Source: Pseudomonas sp. Bc-h
GTDB taxonomy: Bacteria > Pseudomonadota > Gammaproteobacteria > Pseudomonadales > Pseudomonadaceae
Reading direction: 5' to 3'
DNA: 64,000 bases
Assembly: GCF_002080045.1 (NCBI RefSeq)
Contig: NZ_MUIN01000001.1
Coordinates: forward strand, 194,930-258,929
The position numbers were made by a program, and so were the translations under genes. Every line of letters starts with the position of its first letter. The stretch's first letter is position 1. Shown here one piece after another: positions 31,560 to 40,591 of this stretch. The notes below the pieces were generated by a model, which was not told the origin of the DNA, did not search any database, and saw only the letters and a program-made list of their open reading frames with translations.

Positions 31560-31856
31560 ATGGACGTCAGCAAGACCAAGAGCAGCTTCTACCGTCGCCT
31601 TTACGTGGCTTATCTGATCGACAGTGAAATCGCCAGCAGCGTGCCGGCGTTGACCGAAGTGACCGGCATGCCGCGCCGCACCGCGCAGGACACCATTGCT
31701 GCGTTGGCCGATCTGGATATTGTCTGCGAGTTCGAGCAACTGGATGGCGCACGCAATCACGCCGGCGGCTACAGGATTCGCGATTGGGGCGCCATCGACA
31801 GGCAGTGGATCGAGCGAAATCTGGCTCGGATCAAAAGGGTTTTGGAGTATCCGTGA
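31560..31856 (+). CDS. Small winged-helix DNA-binding protein
   Basis: Product of 98 residues predicted to be a winged helix-turn-helix: YRRLYVAYLIDSEIASSVPALTEVTGMPRRTAQDTIAALADLDIV gives helices with the recognition helix near residues 38-50, followed by a wing (FEQLDGARNHAGGYRI). Small proteins of this type are widespread in Pseudomonas; no target is known. AAGGA lies seven bases upstream of the ATG. It follows the metallopeptidase-like gene by 31 bases. Confidence 0.8.
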   Translation: MDVSKTKSSFYRRLYVAYLIDSEIASSVPALTEVTGMPRRTAQDTIAALADLDIVCEFEQLDGARNHAGGYRIRDWGAIDRQWIERNLARIKRVLEYP

Positions 31857-31872
31857 TAGAGGGGCTGGAGGC

Positions 31873-32331
31873 TCAATCCAGATCCCGGCGCATCCCCAGG
31901 TGCGGGATGCCGTCCTCGACGTAAACATCGCCCACCGGATTGAAGCCATAACGGCTGTAATAGCCCTGCAGATGGGCCTGTGCCGACAGATAGATCGGCT
32001 GGTCCGGCCAGTTGCGCTCGGCATGCTCCAGCGCCTGCACCATGAGTTCATGGCCCATGCCTTTGTTGCGCATGGATGGAGCAGTCACGACGCGGCCTAT
32101 GGTCACATCACCGTCTTGCTGGATCGGGTCAAGAAGGCGCAGATACGCCACCAGTTCGTCGTTCTGCCAGGCCATCAAATGTCGGGTGTCGCCCAGCAAA
32201 TCCAGGCCATCGACGTCGAGATACCAGCACTTCTGCTCGACCACGAACACCTGCGCGCGCAGTTGCAGAATGGCGTACAACTGTTCCTTGCTCAGGGCGG
32301 TATGGTGTTTGCAGATCCAGTTGATAGACAT
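31873..32331 (-). CDS. elaA: GNAT acetyltransferase ElaA
   Basis: Product of 152 residues, the usual length for ElaA. The family N-terminal motif RAQVFVVEQ(K)C followed by DVDGLD is present, as are the acetyl-CoA-binding loop RNKGMGHELM and the C-terminal YYSRYGFNPVGDVYVEDGIPH. The substrate is not known for the family. It is convergent with the winged-helix gene, 16 bases away. Confidence 0.92.
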   Translation of the reverse strand: MSINWICKHHTALSKEQLYAILQLRAQVFVVEQKCWYLDVDGLDLLGDTRHLMAWQNDELVAYLRLLDPIQQDGDVTIGRVVTAPSMRNKGMGHELMVQALEHAERNWPDQPIYLSAQAHLQGYYSRYGFNPVGDVYVEDGIPHLGMRRDLD

Positions 32332-32686
32332 AACGCCGGCTCACGAAAGGAAATCAATGCCGGATACTAAACTCATTACCTGTATTGCCCAAAGCCACAG
32401 CGTCATCGGATTTGTGATGTTTGGCGCAGGATTGGTCTATTTTCTTGAACTACGGCACAAACATCGCCTTCTTATCAGTTGTGAAAACTGCGGAACAGGT
32501 CTTCACTGGAGGCCAGTTGCCATCGTTCTTTGCGTCCCCTTTGCACAGGACAGCGCTGATCGTTGCAAGTCGCTCATTCTCGAGCCGTCATTACGGCCCG
32601 TCGTATGCTCGAACCAGGGATGTCATCGTGTCGCGTCGCCGACGCTGAACAATAACGGGCTGTTTGTTCGCCTAAGGATCTTGAGC
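32332..32686. other. Spacer between elaA and the binding-protein gene
   Basis: A 355-base spacer. The reading frame of the downstream gene stays open through it, but the translation is cysteine- and histidine-rich with no family resemblance and no signal sequence, so it is treated as non-coding. A tggcgcaggattgg stretch near 32419 looks like a sigma-54 element but lacks the GC at -12. Nothing else was seen. Confidence 0.5.
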
Positions 32687-33424
32687 ATGTCGCGTTTGCT
32701 TCGAGCCATGGTTCTGCTTGGAATGCTGCTGAGCGCGCACGATGCGTGGGCGCAGAAGCTGCGTCTGGCGGGCGATGCATGGGCTCCATATGCAGACGTC
32801 TCGCTGCTCAATGGTGGGCTTTCCATCGATTTGATTCGCACAGCCCTCGGCCGCGCCGGTTACACCACTGAATACGAGCAGGTGCCATGGGCCCGGGCAA
32901 TCCACGGCGTGGGCGAGGGGCGCTACGACATCCTGATCAACGCCTGGTACAGCGAAGATCGCACGCGCATCGGTCAGTTCTCCGGAGAGTACCTGATCAA
33001 CCGTCTGCGGTTTCTCAAACGCAAGTCCTCGACCATCGACTATCAGAATCTGCCGCAACTGCACCCGTATTCGATTGCAGTCGTGCGTAGCTACGCCTAC
33101 TCCCCGGAGTTCGACGCGGACACGGAATTGAAAAAAGTGCTGGTGGCAAGCTTCTCCACGGCAGCGCGCATGCTTGCCGCGGGCAGGGTTGAGTTGACTG
33201 TCGAGGACGAATACGCCGCGCGTTTTGCCCTCAGCCGGGAGTCGGACGAAGTGCGTGAGAATGTCGAGTTCCTGCCCAAGTCACTGAGCGAGAATAGCCT
33301 GCATATCCTCGTCAGCCTGAAGAATCCTGATCACGCCAGAATCGTTGCAGACTTCGACAAGGCCATTGCTGCCATGAAGGCCGATGGCACCTACGAGCAG
33401 CTGTTCAAGCTGCACGGTCTGTAA
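32687..33424 (+). CDS. Periplasmic solute-binding protein, amino-acid type (family 3)
   Basis: Product of 245 residues. A signal peptide (MSRLLRAMVLLGMLLSAHDA, cut near AWA-QK) precedes a type 3 solute-binding fold (LRLAGDAWAPY, LIRTALGRAGY, VPWARAIHGVGEGRYDILI, MKADGTYEQLFKLHG). No transport genes are adjacent, so the ligand and any partner are unknown; such stand-alone proteins often sense polar amino acids or serve distant transporters. The ATG at 32687 is set by the signal peptide and an AAGGA eight bases upstream. Its 3' end overlaps the convergent membrane-protein gene by 20 bases. Confidence 0.87.
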   Translation: MSRLLRAMVLLGMLLSAHDAWAQKLRLAGDAWAPYADVSLLNGGLSIDLIRTALGRAGYTTEYEQVPWARAIHGVGEGRYDILINAWYSEDRTRIGQFSGEYLINRLRFLKRKSSTIDYQNLPQLHPYSIAVVRSYAYSPEFDADTELKKVLVASFSTAARMLAAGRVELTVEDEYAARFALSRESDEVRENVEFLPKSLSENSLHILVSLKNPDHARIVADFDKAIAAMKADGTYEQLFKLHGL

Positions 33425-35612
33425 CGTCGGATTCTTTTTTCGGCGCCTTGATCAAGTGCGCGGCGAGCGTTCTCAATGGGCCGAGCTGACGGCAGATCAG
33501 CGCCAGTTGGGTTTGTACCAGACGCTGGCCTTCGTCAATCTCCTCCGGCATCTGTTCCAGATCGGCCGCCAGCGCTTCCTCGGCATCACTCTGTACCGCA
33601 ACCGGCTCGCGCATTGCGAGGCTTTGGGCGATTTCATCGATACTCGCCGCGAGATTGGCCCCTGCGCCTTCGATCAACTGCTCGCGTACCTCGTCAGGCA
33701 GCTGGGTTTCCCGGTGGGCGCCCAGGCCGGAGAGGTAGCTGAGCAGCGTGTGCGACAGCACCAGAAAGCGAAAGCCCACATCGGCCTCTTTGCGAAAGTG
33801 CCCTGGCTCCATGAGCATGTTGGCCAGCGTGGTCGACAGCGCCGCATCGGCGTTGTGAGCGTTGCGTCGGGCCAGGCGATAAGCCAGGTCGTCGCTCTTG
33901 CCCTTGGCGTATTGCTGCATGATCTGGCGCAGGTAAATGCTGTTGCACGATAGGGTATTGGCCAGCACCTTGTTCAGGCGACGGCCCTGCCAGTCCGGCA
34001 GGAACAGGAACACCGCAAGCCCGGCGATCAGACTGCCGATCAGGGTGTCCATCAGACGCGGCAAGAACAGCCCGTAACCGTTGCCGACCTGATTGAAGCA
34101 GAACAGGATCATCACCGTGATCGCCGCTGTCGACAGCGTGTAGCGCGTGGTGCGGTTGACGAAGAACACCACCCCAGCCAGAACCGCGCACATCGATTGC
34201 AGAACGGGCGTGGTGATCAGATCGAACAGAATCCAGCCTGCCGTGAGGCCAATGGCCGTGCCGATGATCCGCTGACCGAGCTTGCGCCGGGTTGCGCCAT
34301 AACTCGGCTGACAGACGAAAACCGTGGTCAGGATGATCCAGTAGCCTTGCGACGGGTGAATCAGGTGCAGCGTGATGTAGCCGATGACCAGCGCCAGCGG
34401 CAGGCGCAGAGCGTGGCGGAACAGCAGTGAGGTAGGCGTCAGTTGCAGGCGCAAGCGTGTCCAGACGTCCTTGAAGTTGCGTGGCGAGCGATCCAGCAGG
34501 CTGCTGTCGGTGGCATCCGCCAGCGCGTCAGGGTTGCTCGCATCGCTCAGCAGGCGGTCCAGCGTCGCCAGGTTGTTCGCCAGTGCGCGCAGCGAGCGCA
34601 GCAGGCCGCGCCAGGCCGGATTGCTCTGAATGCGCAGGTGCTCCAGGGATGCGCGCAAGTCTTCCAGCGCATGGGCGAAGCTGTCGTCGTAGATGAACGG
34701 CTGGCGCAGTTGGATCGACACTGACAAATCCCGACAGGCATTGCCCTGCTGGCGCAGCAGGCGCTGGCAGCGGAACAACACGTCACTGTGAAAAAACGCC
34801 TCTGCCAGCGAGTTGTACGGGTAGTGGGAGGAACTGGCCCGTTCGTGAATGTCCTGGGCGAGGAAGTACAGCTTCAGGTAGCGACTGACCTTCGAGCCTG
34901 GACGACCACTGCCAACACGGTTGAGGATGATTTCCTTGGTCACATTGAGCGCTGCGACGACTTTGCCGTTTTGCTTGGCGAGTTCCAGACGACGGGCTTC
35001 GACGTCCAGCGTGCGGATCGGCTCGAACAGCTCGGATTTCAGCTTCAGGTACAGGCCCAGCTCGCGGAACAGTCGCGCCAGTGCCTGTTGCACTGGCTGG
35101 TTGGAAAATAGCATCTGCCACACTACCGACAGCAGGCCGTACCACGCTGCGCCCGCCACCAGCAGCATCGGCTCGTGCCAGAAGTCTGTCACTTCGCCGC
35201 CGCGCTGGTCCACGCCGATCATGGTGTAGACCGAGAGAATCAGCGTTGCGTAGGCAATGGCGCCGTAGCGCTCGCCCAAAGCGCCGAGCATGGTCAGGCA
35301 GAACGCCGCCAATGCAAAAGCGCAGATGAACACAACGGGGTAGGGAAAGAGCAGCTCAACCGACAGCGCTGCAATGCTGAAACACACCAGTGTCACAGCC
35401 AGGGCGTTGAGGCGGCCTTGCCAGCTGTCGTCGGTTTCGGACAGGGCGCTGGCGATAATCCCGAGGAACAGCGGGATCACCAGCGACATCTCGTTTTGAT
35501 ACCAGCACAGCGCCATGCTGCCGGTCAGCGCGATGAATACCCGCACACTGTAGGAAAACTTGTCCAGCGCCCACAGGCGGCGGAAGGTATTACGCAACGA
35601 TTTCGATGCCAT
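33405..35612 (-). CDS. yccS: YccS-family inner-membrane protein (FUSC domain)
   Basis: Product of 735 residues. Two sets of about five or six hydrophobic helices (about 25-175 and 395-540) surround a long cytosolic helical region, the layout of YccS/YhfK and the aromatic-acid exporter AaeB. The second set carries the FUSC-like segment LPLALVIGYITLHLIHPSQGYWIILTTVFVC (written in the protein from about 403). The function is not settled; export of aromatic or other small acids is suggested by homology. The ATG at 35612 is chosen from the conserved start MASKSLRN; the upstream in-frame extension runs into repeats. Confidence 0.88.
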   Translation of the reverse strand: MASKSLRNTFRRLWALDKFSYSVRVFIALTGSMALCWYQNEMSLVIPLFLGIIASALSETDDSWQGRLNALAVTLVCFSIAALSVELLFPYPVVFICAFALAAFCLTMLGALGERYGAIAYATLILSVYTMIGVDQRGGEVTDFWHEPMLLVAGAAWYGLLSVVWQMLFSNQPVQQALARLFRELGLYLKLKSELFEPIRTLDVEARRLELAKQNGKVVAALNVTKEIILNRVGSGRPGSKVSRYLKLYFLAQDIHERASSSHYPYNSLAEAFFHSDVLFRCQRLLRQQGNACRDLSVSIQLRQPFIYDDSFAHALEDLRASLEHLRIQSNPAWRGLLRSLRALANNLATLDRLLSDASNPDALADATDSSLLDRSPRNFKDVWTRLRLQLTPTSLLFRHALRLPLALVIGYITLHLIHPSQGYWIILTTVFVCQPSYGATRRKLGQRIIGTAIGLTAGWILFDLITTPVLQSMCAVLAGVVFFVNRTTRYTLSTAAITVMILFCFNQVGNGYGLFLPRLMDTLIGSLIAGLAVFLFLPDWQGRRLNKVLANTLSCNSIYLRQIMQQYAKGKSDDLAYRLARRNAHNADAALSTTLANMLMEPGHFRKEADVGFRFLVLSHTLLSYLSGLGAHRETQLPDEVREQLIEGAGANLAASIDEIAQSLAMREPVAVQSDAEEALAADLEQMPEEIDEGQRLVQTQLALICRQLGPLRTLAAHLIKAPKKESDVTDRAA

Positions 35613-35750
35613 GAACGCTGACGGCCTTGTTCGCGATTGATTCTGCAGAAGGATATGTACAGCGCCCGATGCACGCTGTACATCCGCGAAGCAAAATTTA
35701 TTCCGCGAAGACCGCGTCAATCTGTCGCCGGATGTGTGCTGGACTAACCG

Positions 35751-35934
35751 GCCCCATCGCGACCCTCGTGCCTCGGGTTGCTTCAACAGAAATCGCGAGT
35801 TGCCGGGGATGCATCGCCAACACATAACCTGTGGGAGCTGCCGGAGGTTACGACGGTGGCGAATGCGGTGGTTCGGCTGCCGGAGATTTATTGAATACAC
35901 CAGCCCCATCGCGACGCTTGTGCCTCGGGTTGCT
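35751..35934. repeat. Direct repeats in a repeat-rich spacer
   Basis: The 373-base gap 35613-35985 holds two copies of a 32-base unit beginning gccccatcgcga (35751-35782 and 35903-35934) with two mismatches, 152 bases apart. Between them is a 'gtgggagctgccggaggtt' unit. These resemble remnants of a longer inverted-repeat family found again at 52786. No gene is seen. Confidence 0.75.
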
Positions 35935-35985
35935 CCTACAGAGACAGCGTATTTGTCAGCGGCGCAGACTCGGTTGCGAAACGCT

Positions 35986-37164
35986 TCAGACGTACTGCGC
36001 CGCCGCGTACGCCGAGGCCCAGGCCCACTGGAAGTTGAAGCCACCCAAATGCCCGCTGACATCCAGCACTTCGCCGATGAAGTACAGCTTCGGCGACTTC
36101 AGCGACTCCATCGTCTTGGACGACACTTCTCGCGTATCGATTCCACCCAACGTCACCTCGGCTGTGCGATAGCCTTCGGTGCCCGCTGGAACCACCTGCC
36201 AGCTCGCCAGTTTTTCGGCGATCTCGGCCAGCTCGGCGTGGGTGTACTGCTTCATCGGTTTGGAGACGAACCATTGCTCGGCGATCAGGGTGGCCATCTT
36301 CTTGGTGAAGATTTCGCCAAGCAGGGTCTTCAGTTCGCTATTGGGGCGTTCGGCCTGTTGCTCGGTCAGCCAGCTGTGGGCGTCGTGATCGGGCATCAGG
36401 TTGATTTCGACTGCGTCACCCGGATTCCAGAACGAGGAAATCTGCAGGATCGCCGGGCCGCTCAGGCCCCGGTGGGTGAACAGGATGTTCTCGCGAAAGC
36501 TGGTGTCGTTGCAGCTCACCAGGCAGTCCACCGAGGTGCCGGTCAGCTCGGTGCAGAGTTCTTTCAACTGATCGGTGATGGTGAACGGCACCAGGCCTGC
36601 GCGGGTGGGCAACAGGGTATGACCGAACTGCTTGCCGACCTGATAACCGAAACCGGTGGCACCGAGGGTTGGAATCGACAGGCCGCCGGTGGCGATCACC
36701 AGTGATTCGCAGCTGATATTGCCCAGAGTGGTCTGCAGCAGATAGCCGCTTTCGGTCTTCTCGATGGTCTGCACCGAGGTGTCCATGTGCAGACTCACGC
36801 CTGCGTCATCGCATTCGCTGAGCAGCATGCCGAGGATGTCGCTGGACTTGTTGTCGCAGAACAGCTGGCCGAGCTTTTTCTCGTGGTAAGGCACGCCGTG
36901 TTTGCCCACCAGCGCGATGAAATCCCACTGGGTGTAGCGGGCCAGCGCCGATTTGCAGAAGTGTGGGTTCTGCGAGAGGAAGTTGGCGGGCTCGGTGTAC
37001 ATGTTGGTGAAGTTGCAGCGCCCGCCACCCGACATGAGGATTTTCTTGCCCGGCTTGTTCGCATGGTCGATCAGCATCACCCTGCGGCCACGATGGGCGG
37101 CGGTGAATGCACACATCAAACCGGCGGCGCCGGCGCCGATGATCACAACGTCAGTAACGGGCAA
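35986..37164 (-). CDS. HI0933-family flavoprotein (BaiN/YhiN-like), TTG start
   Basis: Product of 392 residues. The FAD-binding GxGxxG is at the very N-terminus (VVIIGAGAAGLMCA), followed by KPGKKILMSGGGRCNFTN, a hallmark of this family, and the C-terminal VLDVSGHLGGFNFQWAWASG-type motif (here GGFNFQWAWASA). Family members are NAD(P)H-dependent flavin oxidoreductases of mostly unknown substrate. The only sensible start is a TTG at 37164 giving MPVTDVVIIG, with GAGG eight bases upstream. Any earlier start would read through the repeat at 37204-37303. Confidence 0.88.
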   Translation of the reverse strand: MPVTDVVIIGAGAAGLMCAFTAAHRGRRVMLIDHANKPGKKILMSGGGRCNFTNMYTEPANFLSQNPHFCKSALARYTQWDFIALVGKHGVPYHEKKLGQLFCDNKSSDILGMLLSECDDAGVSLHMDTSVQTIEKTESGYLLQTTLGNISCESLVIATGGLSIPTLGATGFGYQVGKQFGHTLLPTRAGLVPFTITDQLKELCTELTGTSVDCLVSCNDTSFRENILFTHRGLSGPAILQISSFWNPGDAVEINLMPDHDAHSWLTEQQAERPNSELKTLLGEIFTKKMATLIAEQWFVSKPMKQYTHAELAEIAEKLASWQVVPAGTEGYRTAEVTLGGIDTREVSSKTMESLKSPKLYFIGEVLDVSGHLGGFNFQWAWASAYAAAQYV

Positions 37165-37203
37165 AGCGGTGTCCTCGGGGTGTCTGTGGTGTGTCAGAAG
37201 GCC

Positions 37204-37303
37204 TGATCGTTCCCACGCTCGTGGTAACGCATATTGCGACGCTCCGCGTCGCAGGGACGCGGAGTCCCGCACGGCATTCCCACGCGGAGCATGGGAATGA
37301 TCA
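37204..37303. repeat. Pseudomonas inverted repeat ('gatcgttcccacgc' family)
   Basis: The outer arms tgatcgttcccacgctc and gagcatgggaatgatca enclose an inner palindrome around gacgctccgcgtcgc. It lies between the dbpA stop and the flavoprotein start. The same family recurs at 47700-47810. Confidence 0.88.
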
Positions 37304-37318
37304 ACGGATAGCGGGTGC

Positions 37319-38698
37319 TTACAAAATCCGGACCCGCAACGACTTGCCCTTGATCTTGCCATTGTTCAGGCGCTCCAGCGCCTGTTTGGCGATGCTGCGT
37401 TCCACGGCCACGTAGGCCTGGAAGTCGAAGATCGCAATCTTGCCGACCTGAGTGCCAGGAACCCCGGCTTCGCCAGTCAGCGCGCCGAGAATGTCGCCAG
37501 GGCGCAGTTTGTCCTTGCGGCCAGAACCGATGCACAGGGTTGTCATCGGAGGCAGCAGCTTGCCGCCTTCCTTGCGCGTCAGCTGGTCGTACTGCTGCCA
37601 GTTCAGCGGCGCTTTCTGCAATTCTTCGACAGCGCGGGCACGCTGGCTTTCACCTGGCGCGACGAGACTAACCGCGATGCCGGTCTCGCCCGCACGACCG
37701 GTACGGCCGACACGGTGAATGTGGATTTCCGAATCGCGCGCCAGCTCGACGTTGATCACCATGTCGAGCGCGTCGATATCCAGACCGCGTGCGGCCACGT
37801 CGGTCGCGACCAGCACCGAGGTGCTGCGGTTGGCGAACATCGCCAGCACCTGATCGCGGTCACGCTGTTCCAGATCGCCATGCAGGCCGACAGCCGACAT
37901 GCCTTTGGCGGTCAGGTGATCGACCACTTCCTGAACCTGCTGCTTGGTGAAGCAAAACGCCACACAGGACTGCGGACGGAAATGGTCGAGGACTTTCACC
38001 ACGGCTTCGAGACGCTGCTCGGGTGAGATTTCGTAGAAGATCTGCTCGATCTGGCTGTCGGCGTGCAACGCTTCGACCTTCACGGTCTGCGGGTCGCGCA
38101 TGAATTTGGAGGCCAGTTGCTTGATGCCGACCGGATAGGTGGCCGAGAACAGCAGGGTCTGGCGACGCTCGGGAGTCTGCTCGATGATGTCGGCGATGGC
38201 GTCGTAGAAACCCATGTCGAGCATGCGGTCGGCTTCGTCGAGGATCAGGGTGTTCAGGCCGTCCAGCACCAGGGAGCCCTTGCGCAAGTGCTGCTGGATG
38301 CGCCCCGGGGTGCCGACGATGATGTGCGCGCCGTGCTCCAGCGAGCCGATCTGTGGGCCGAAGGACACGCCGCCGCACAGGGTCAGCACCTTGATGTTGT
38401 CTTCGGCGCGGGCCAGGCGACGAATTTCCTTGGCGACCTGGTCGGCCAACTCACGGGTCGGGCACAGCACCAGAGCCTGACAGCCGAAGTAGCGCGGATT
38501 GACCGGGTTGAGCAGGCCGATACCAAAAGCGGCGGTCTTGCCGGAGCCGGTCTTGGCCTGGGCGATCAGGTCCATGCCCTTGAGAATCACCGGCAGGCTC
38601 TGCGCCTGAATCGGCGTCATCTCGGCATAACCAAGGGACTCCAGGTTAGCCAGCATGGCGGCGGAAAGGGGCAGTGAGTTGAACGCGGTGTTAGTCAC
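37319..38698 (-). CDS. dbpA: ATP-dependent RNA helicase DbpA, GTG start
   Basis: Product of 459 residues (457 in E. coli). DEAD-box motifs are clear: AKTGSGKT, PTRELA, TPGR, DEAD, SAT, and HRVGRTGR. The C-terminal RNA-binding domain (about 385-459) is the DbpA type that recognises hairpin 92 of 23S rRNA, so it acts in large-subunit assembly. The GTG at 38698 (MTNTAFNSLPLS) is preferred because CAGG lies eight bases upstream and it matches the E. coli N-terminus. A TTG five codons earlier has no ribosome-binding site. Confidence 0.95.
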   Translation of the reverse strand: MTNTAFNSLPLSAAMLANLESLGYAEMTPIQAQSLPVILKGMDLIAQAKTGSGKTAAFGIGLLNPVNPRYFGCQALVLCPTRELADQVAKEIRRLARAEDNIKVLTLCGGVSFGPQIGSLEHGAHIIVGTPGRIQQHLRKGSLVLDGLNTLILDEADRMLDMGFYDAIADIIEQTPERRQTLLFSATYPVGIKQLASKFMRDPQTVKVEALHADSQIEQIFYEISPEQRLEAVVKVLDHFRPQSCVAFCFTKQQVQEVVDHLTAKGMSAVGLHGDLEQRDRDQVLAMFANRSTSVLVATDVAARGLDIDALDMVINVELARDSEIHIHRVGRTGRAGETGIAVSLVAPGESQRARAVEELQKAPLNWQQYDQLTRKEGGKLLPPMTTLCIGSGRKDKLRPGDILGALTGEAGVPGTQVGKIAIFDFQAYVAVERSIAKQALERLNNGKIKGKSLRVRIL

Positions 38699-38822
38699 AA
38701 GGGTGGCCTGCAAAACAAAATGTCGCGCAGTGTATCAGGTCGCAGGCCCTGCCTTGGGGCTGCGGGCGATAAATGGTGTGGGTATCTGGACACGGACGCG
38801 GTCTGTGGATCCGCCGCTTTCG

Positions 38823-38914
38823 TTGTGGGAAAGAGCTTGCTCGCGAAAGCGGAGTGTCAGTCACCTGAAGTGTTGAGGGTGATGACGTCTTCGCGAGCAA
38901 GCTCCCTGCCACAG
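38823..38914. repeat. Long Pseudomonas inverted repeat ('gagcttgctcgcgaa' family)
   Basis: Arms 38823-38848 and 38890-38914 are near-perfect inverses with a loop of about 41 bases. It lies between the stop of mdtD and the start of dbpA. Confidence 0.9.
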
Positions 38915-38940
38915 GAGTTGTGGTCCCCGTGTGGCGTGTA

Positions 38941-40383
38941 TCAAGCCTCGATCTCAGGCTCGGTCTGCGGTTTGCGCGGCGGGTTCTCTGGCGGCATGCG
39001 GGGCGAGAGTTGCAGGAAGATCGACGCCGCCAGCATCGCCAGCACCCCGACACACAGGAACGTCAGCTGGAACGCGCCGAGCACACTGCTGACTTCCCCG
39101 GTCGAGACATCATCGGTGAAGCCACCCAGCAGCGCTGCCGCGCAGGCAACACCAAGGCTCAACGACAGCTGCGCGACCACCGACAGCAAGCTGTTGCCGC
39201 TCGCCGCGCTGGCGTCGTCCAGGTCGATCAGGGTCACGGCATTCATCGCCGAGAATTGCAGCGAGTTCACCCCGCCCAGCAACGCCAGATGAATCAGCAA
39301 CATCCAGTAAGGCGTGTCGGCGCCCACCAGCGACATGCTCGCCAGCAGAATCCCCAACAGCAGCGTGTTGCCCGTTAGCACGATCCGGTAACCCAGACGC
39401 TCGATGGCGCGGGTCGCCAGGGGTTTGGCGAACATCGCCGCCAGCGCCAGCGGGATCATGCTCATCCCGGCGTGAGACGGCGAATACCCCAGCGCCACCT
39501 GCAGCATCAGCGGCACTAGAAACGGCAGGGCGCCGCTGCCCAGACGAGCGAACAGATTGCCCATGATGCCGACCGCAAAACTGCGGGTCCGGAACAGGGA
39601 GGCGGAAAACAGCGGCGCTTCCACATGCCCGGCGCGCAACCAATACGCCGCCAGACAGGCCATGCCGCCGAACAGCAGCATCACCACGCGCAGATGCGGC
39701 AGATGCAGTTCGCCCAGGCCTTCCAGCGCGATAGTGATCAGCACCATCGACGCACCAAACAGCGCGAAACCCACCAGATCGAAACGCGTGCGCCCGCCGC
39801 CTTGCAGGTCGGGAATGAACTTGCGCACGGCGAAACAGCCGAGAATCCCTACCGGGATATTGATCAGGAAGATCCAGTGCCAGCTCAGGTACTCCACCAG
39901 CCAGCCACCGACCGTCGGGCCCATGAGCGGCCCGAGCAGGGCGGGCATGGTGATGAAACTGAGAATGCGCACCAGCTCGGTCCGCGGGTAGGCGCGAAGC
40001 ACGATCAGCCTGCCGACGGGCATCATCAATGCGCCCCCCAGACCCTGGACCACGCGGGCCGCGACCAGCATGCCAAGGGAATTGGCGGCGGCGCACAGCA
40101 GCGAGCCGAAGCTGAACAACAGGATGGCGCTGAAGAAAATGCGCTTGATGCCAAAGCGGTCCGAAATCCAGCCCGAGGCCGGAATCAGGAGGGCGATGGT
40201 CAGCATGTAGGCAATGATCACCGACTGCATGCGCAGCGGGTCTTCGGACAGCGAACGGGCCATGGATGGCAACGCGGTGTTGAGGATCGTGCCGTCCAGG
40301 CTCTGCATGAAAAAGGCGATGGCGATGACCCAAGGCATCCAGCGCAGGGTTCTGGCGTCCAGTTGCGGCGTCGAGGTCGGCAT
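38941..40383 (-). CDS. mdtD: MFS multidrug transporter, MdtD-like (DHA2 family)
   Basis: Product of 480 residues with 14 predicted membrane helices, the DHA2 drug/proton antiporter type. SLDGTILNTALPSMARSL matches the motif of the first helix, and GWISDRFGIKR is the MFS loop 2-3 motif. MdtD of E. coli is the closest named relative by N-terminal resemblance, but there it lies with mdtABC, which is absent here, so substrate and role are inferred. The start at 40383 (MPTSTPQLDART) precedes the first helix by about 15 residues and has an AAGGA upstream. Confidence 0.85.
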   Translation of the reverse strand: MPTSTPQLDARTLRWMPWVIAIAFFMQSLDGTILNTALPSMARSLSEDPLRMQSVIIAYMLTIALLIPASGWISDRFGIKRIFFSAILLFSFGSLLCAAANSLGMLVAARVVQGLGGALMMPVGRLIVLRAYPRTELVRILSFITMPALLGPLMGPTVGGWLVEYLSWHWIFLINIPVGILGCFAVRKFIPDLQGGGRTRFDLVGFALFGASMVLITIALEGLGELHLPHLRVVMLLFGGMACLAAYWLRAGHVEAPLFSASLFRTRSFAVGIMGNLFARLGSGALPFLVPLMLQVALGYSPSHAGMSMIPLALAAMFAKPLATRAIERLGYRIVLTGNTLLLGILLASMSLVGADTPYWMLLIHLALLGGVNSLQFSAMNAVTLIDLDDASAASGNSLLSVVAQLSLSLGVACAAALLGGFTDDVSTGEVSSVLGAFQLTFLCVGVLAMLAASIFLQLSPRMPPENPPRKPQTEPEIEA

Positions 40384-40452
40384 GTGAAGTCTTGGGTCCT
40401 TATGGTTTTTGGAATGCGGTCGCTTCAGCGTCGTATGGGGCAGACACGGTCT

Positions 40453-40546
40453 CTGTGGGAGGAAGCTTGCTCGCGAAAGGGCCGGTACAGTCGACAAAAA
40501 TTCAGCGTCCGAGAATCAGCCTTCGCGAGCAAGTTCCCTCCCACAG
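40453..40546. repeat. Long Pseudomonas inverted repeat ('gagcttgctcgcgaa' family)
   Basis: Arms 40453-40477 and 40522-40546 are inverse copies differing at a couple of bases, with a 44-base loop. It is located between the TldE-like gene and mdtD on the minus strand. Confidence 0.92.
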
Positions 40547-40591
40547 TATTGGTTCGGCTGCCTGACCGCGCGGCTCAGCCAGACCGCTTCG

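Noticed and set aside
32415..32435. Sigma-54-like element before the solute-binding protein gene
   Set aside because: GG is present but the -12 GC is GT, and it would leave a leader of about 250 bases.
32012..32686. N-terminal extension of the solute-binding protein frame
   Set aside because: The signal peptide begins at 32687 with its own ribosome-binding site. The extension overlaps elaA and has no domain.
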